Shown: positions 63,122 to 64,000 of the stretch, one piece after another
How positions within the stretch are numbered: the stretch's first letter is position 1
Layout of the letters: each line of letters begins with the position of its first letter
Origin: JAGKXC01 sp964554385
GTDB lineage: Bacteria > Bacteroidota > Bacteroidia > NS11-12g > UBA955
NCBI GenBank assembly: GCA_964554385.1
Contig: CAZKOM010000002.1
Location: forward strand, 1 to 64,000
Direction of reading: 5' to 3'
Length of the DNA: 64,000 nt
Made by a program: the position numbers and the translations under genes
Notes under the pieces: generated by a model
The model's input: only the letters and a program-made list of their open reading frames with translations
Databases searched by the model: none
Told to the model about the DNA's origin: nothing

Positions 63122-63613
63122 ATGTCTACTTTGATTCAAACCGATTATTCTAAATTGTCAAAAACAGAAAAATATGAACTATTTCAAACGGCTTGGCCCA
63201 ACTTATGGGACACTAATTTGAGAATAGAATCAAATTTATGTAATTGCTACGCATTAATGCGACAGATATTTCAGTGGTGGTGGGTTGGAAACTACTGGGT
63301 AAAGGGTGATAATTTGGAATTAGGGGTTTTTCAAGGTGATCCTGCATGCACTCAAATTGGCTTTGGAAAGGGCGTTTGTGGAAATAGTTGGGAAAAGCAA
63401 AAAACGATACTAGTTCCAAACGTGCACGAATTTCCTGGCCATATTGCCTGCAGCTCGTTATCGAACAGTGAAATCGTAGTCCCCATATTCAATAACTCAT
63501 CTCAAGTAATTGGTGTTTTAGATATTGATAGTACGGAATTTAATGACTTTAATGAAATTGATAAAGAACAATTGGAGATTTTTTGCAGTAAATTGGCCGA
63601 AATACTTTCATGA
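63122..63613 (+). CDS. msrC: Free methionine-(R)-sulfoxide reductase (GAF domain, fRMsr)
   Basis: The enzyme reduces free Met-R-sulfoxide. The 163-residue GAF domain has the three redox cysteines in family spacing: Cys76 (DPACTQI), Cys86 (FGKGVCGNSW) and Cys110 (FPGHIACSSL). The SEIVVPIF and GVLDIDSTEFNDF strands complete the signature. Its stop codon overlaps the start of the MFS transporter gene in an ATGA, so the two are translationally coupled. Confidence 0.93.
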   Translation: MSTLIQTDYSKLSKTEKYELFQTAWPNLWDTNLRIESNLCNCYALMRQIFQWWWVGNYWVKGDNLELGVFQGDPACTQIGFGKGVCGNSWEKQKTILVPNVHEFPGHIACSSLSNSEIVVPIFNNSSQVIGVLDIDSTEFNDFNEIDKEQLEIFCSKLAEILS

Positions 63614-64000
63614 ATATCGCTTCGACTTCCCCTAAAAAGAACATTACGCTATTACTGATAGTAGCGTCTATGGGTTATTTCGTGGATATCTACGATTTAA
63701 TTTTATTTAATATCATAAAAAAAGATAGTTTAAGCGCACTAAATATTCCATTTGAAAAATACGAAACCGTATTATTTCGATGGCAGATGGCGGGAATGCT
63801 AATTGGTGGATTAATTTGGGGGATTTGGGGCGACGTTAAAGGAAGAGTAAGTGTATTATTTGGAAGTATTCTGTTATATTCCGTATCCAATATAGCAAAT
63901 GCATTTGTAGAAACAGTAGAAGCCTACAAATTTTGGCGATTAATGGCTGGTATAGGTTTAGCAGGAGAATTAGGAGCGGCGATTACATTAGTAAGCGAAA
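63610..64000 (+). CDS. Major facilitator superfamily transporter, N-terminal part, cut by window edge
   Basis: My translation from the ATG at 63610 gives about 130 residues: helix 1 with MGYFVDIYDLILFNII, helix 2 with WQMAGMLIGGLIWGIWGD, the loop 2-3 signature GDVKGR, and helices 3-4 (SVLFGSILLYSVSNIANAF; RLMAGIGLAGELGAAITL). The Asp-rich helix 1 and the G-E-L-G block resemble the metabolite:H+ symporter group of MFS proteins. Substrate unknown. The gene continues past the right edge. Confidence 0.88.
   Translation, partial: MNIASTSPKKNITLLLIVASMGYFVDIYDLILFNIIKKDSLSALNIPFEKYETVLFRWQMAGMLIGGLIWGIWGDVKGRVSVLFGSILLYSVSNIANAFVETVEAYKFWRLMAGIGLAGELGAAITLVSE

Overview
The window is a gene-dense, low-GC segment of a Bacteroidota chromosome. 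The lineage is indicated by a TonB-dependent receptor paired with a DUF4249 lipoprotein, a subtilase ending in a type IX secretion sorting domain, a complete alternative complex III (act) operon, a probable glycine-lipid acyltransferase pair, and many exact copies of the Bacteroidota -7 promoter element TAnnTTTG. I cannot place it below phylum. A run of ten Ns at 54618-54627 shows that it is a draft scaffold. I see no phage, transposon, CRISPR array or rRNA, and no gene-free stretch reaches 300 bases.

Layout. 1-5113 (minus): the N-terminal half of uvrA, a DUF4249 lipoprotein with its TonB receptor, and folB. 5187-9668 (plus): glutaryl-CoA dehydrogenase, a phosphohexomutase and two acyltransferases resembling GlsA/GlsB. 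9665-15582: a secreted subtilase, tcdA, a lipocalin-like lipoprotein, a TPR lipoprotein directly behind tRNA-Leu(TAA), and ornithine aminotransferase. 15653-18730: a large outer-membrane protein with a degenerate metalloprotease-like front. 18789-24292: the rod-shape operon mreB-mreC-mreD-mrdA-rodA, followed by a large FG-GAP/ASPIC lipoprotein, a 51-residue basic protein and a vanadium-haloperoxidase-like lipoprotein. 29624-40895 (minus): valS, then actABCDEF. 41140-46775: a lytic transglycosylase, a TPR protein, a queuosine-precursor transporter, a NicO-like metal transporter and rpsA. 46956-58594: two polytopic GT-C-like membrane proteins, a cystathionine beta-synthase / methionine aminopeptidase / metallo-hydrolase operon, a GT2 glycosyltransferase, a YfiT/BstA-like protein, serS (cut by the gap) and a CCA-adding-type nucleotidyltransferase. 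58620-64000: ftsE-like ATPase, ung, a SNF2 helicase, a free-methionine-sulfoxide reductase and the start of an MFS transporter.

Most genes are housekeeping. Themes that hold together are cell-envelope growth (mre/mrd/rod, transglycosylase, FtsE-like ATPase, acyltransferases), aerobic respiration (act operon, ending at its own terminator with no oxidase genes attached) and outer-membrane or secreted functions.

The most interesting signals are in gene starts. Eight genes have a TAnnTTTG box only 4-6 bases before the start codon, which predicts leaderless mRNAs and fixes several starts, two of them GTG. rpsA is the opposite: a full AGGAGG Shine-Dalgarno nine bases before a TTG start, unusual for this phylum and suggestive of translational control, and its protein carries an extra C-terminal helix-hairpin-helix-like tail. 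Other points are a promoter box inside a terminator U-tract, an mRNA that begins at a tRNA 3' end, and a C8 tract early in the receptor-partner lipoprotein. I did not find a clearly new multi-gene system.
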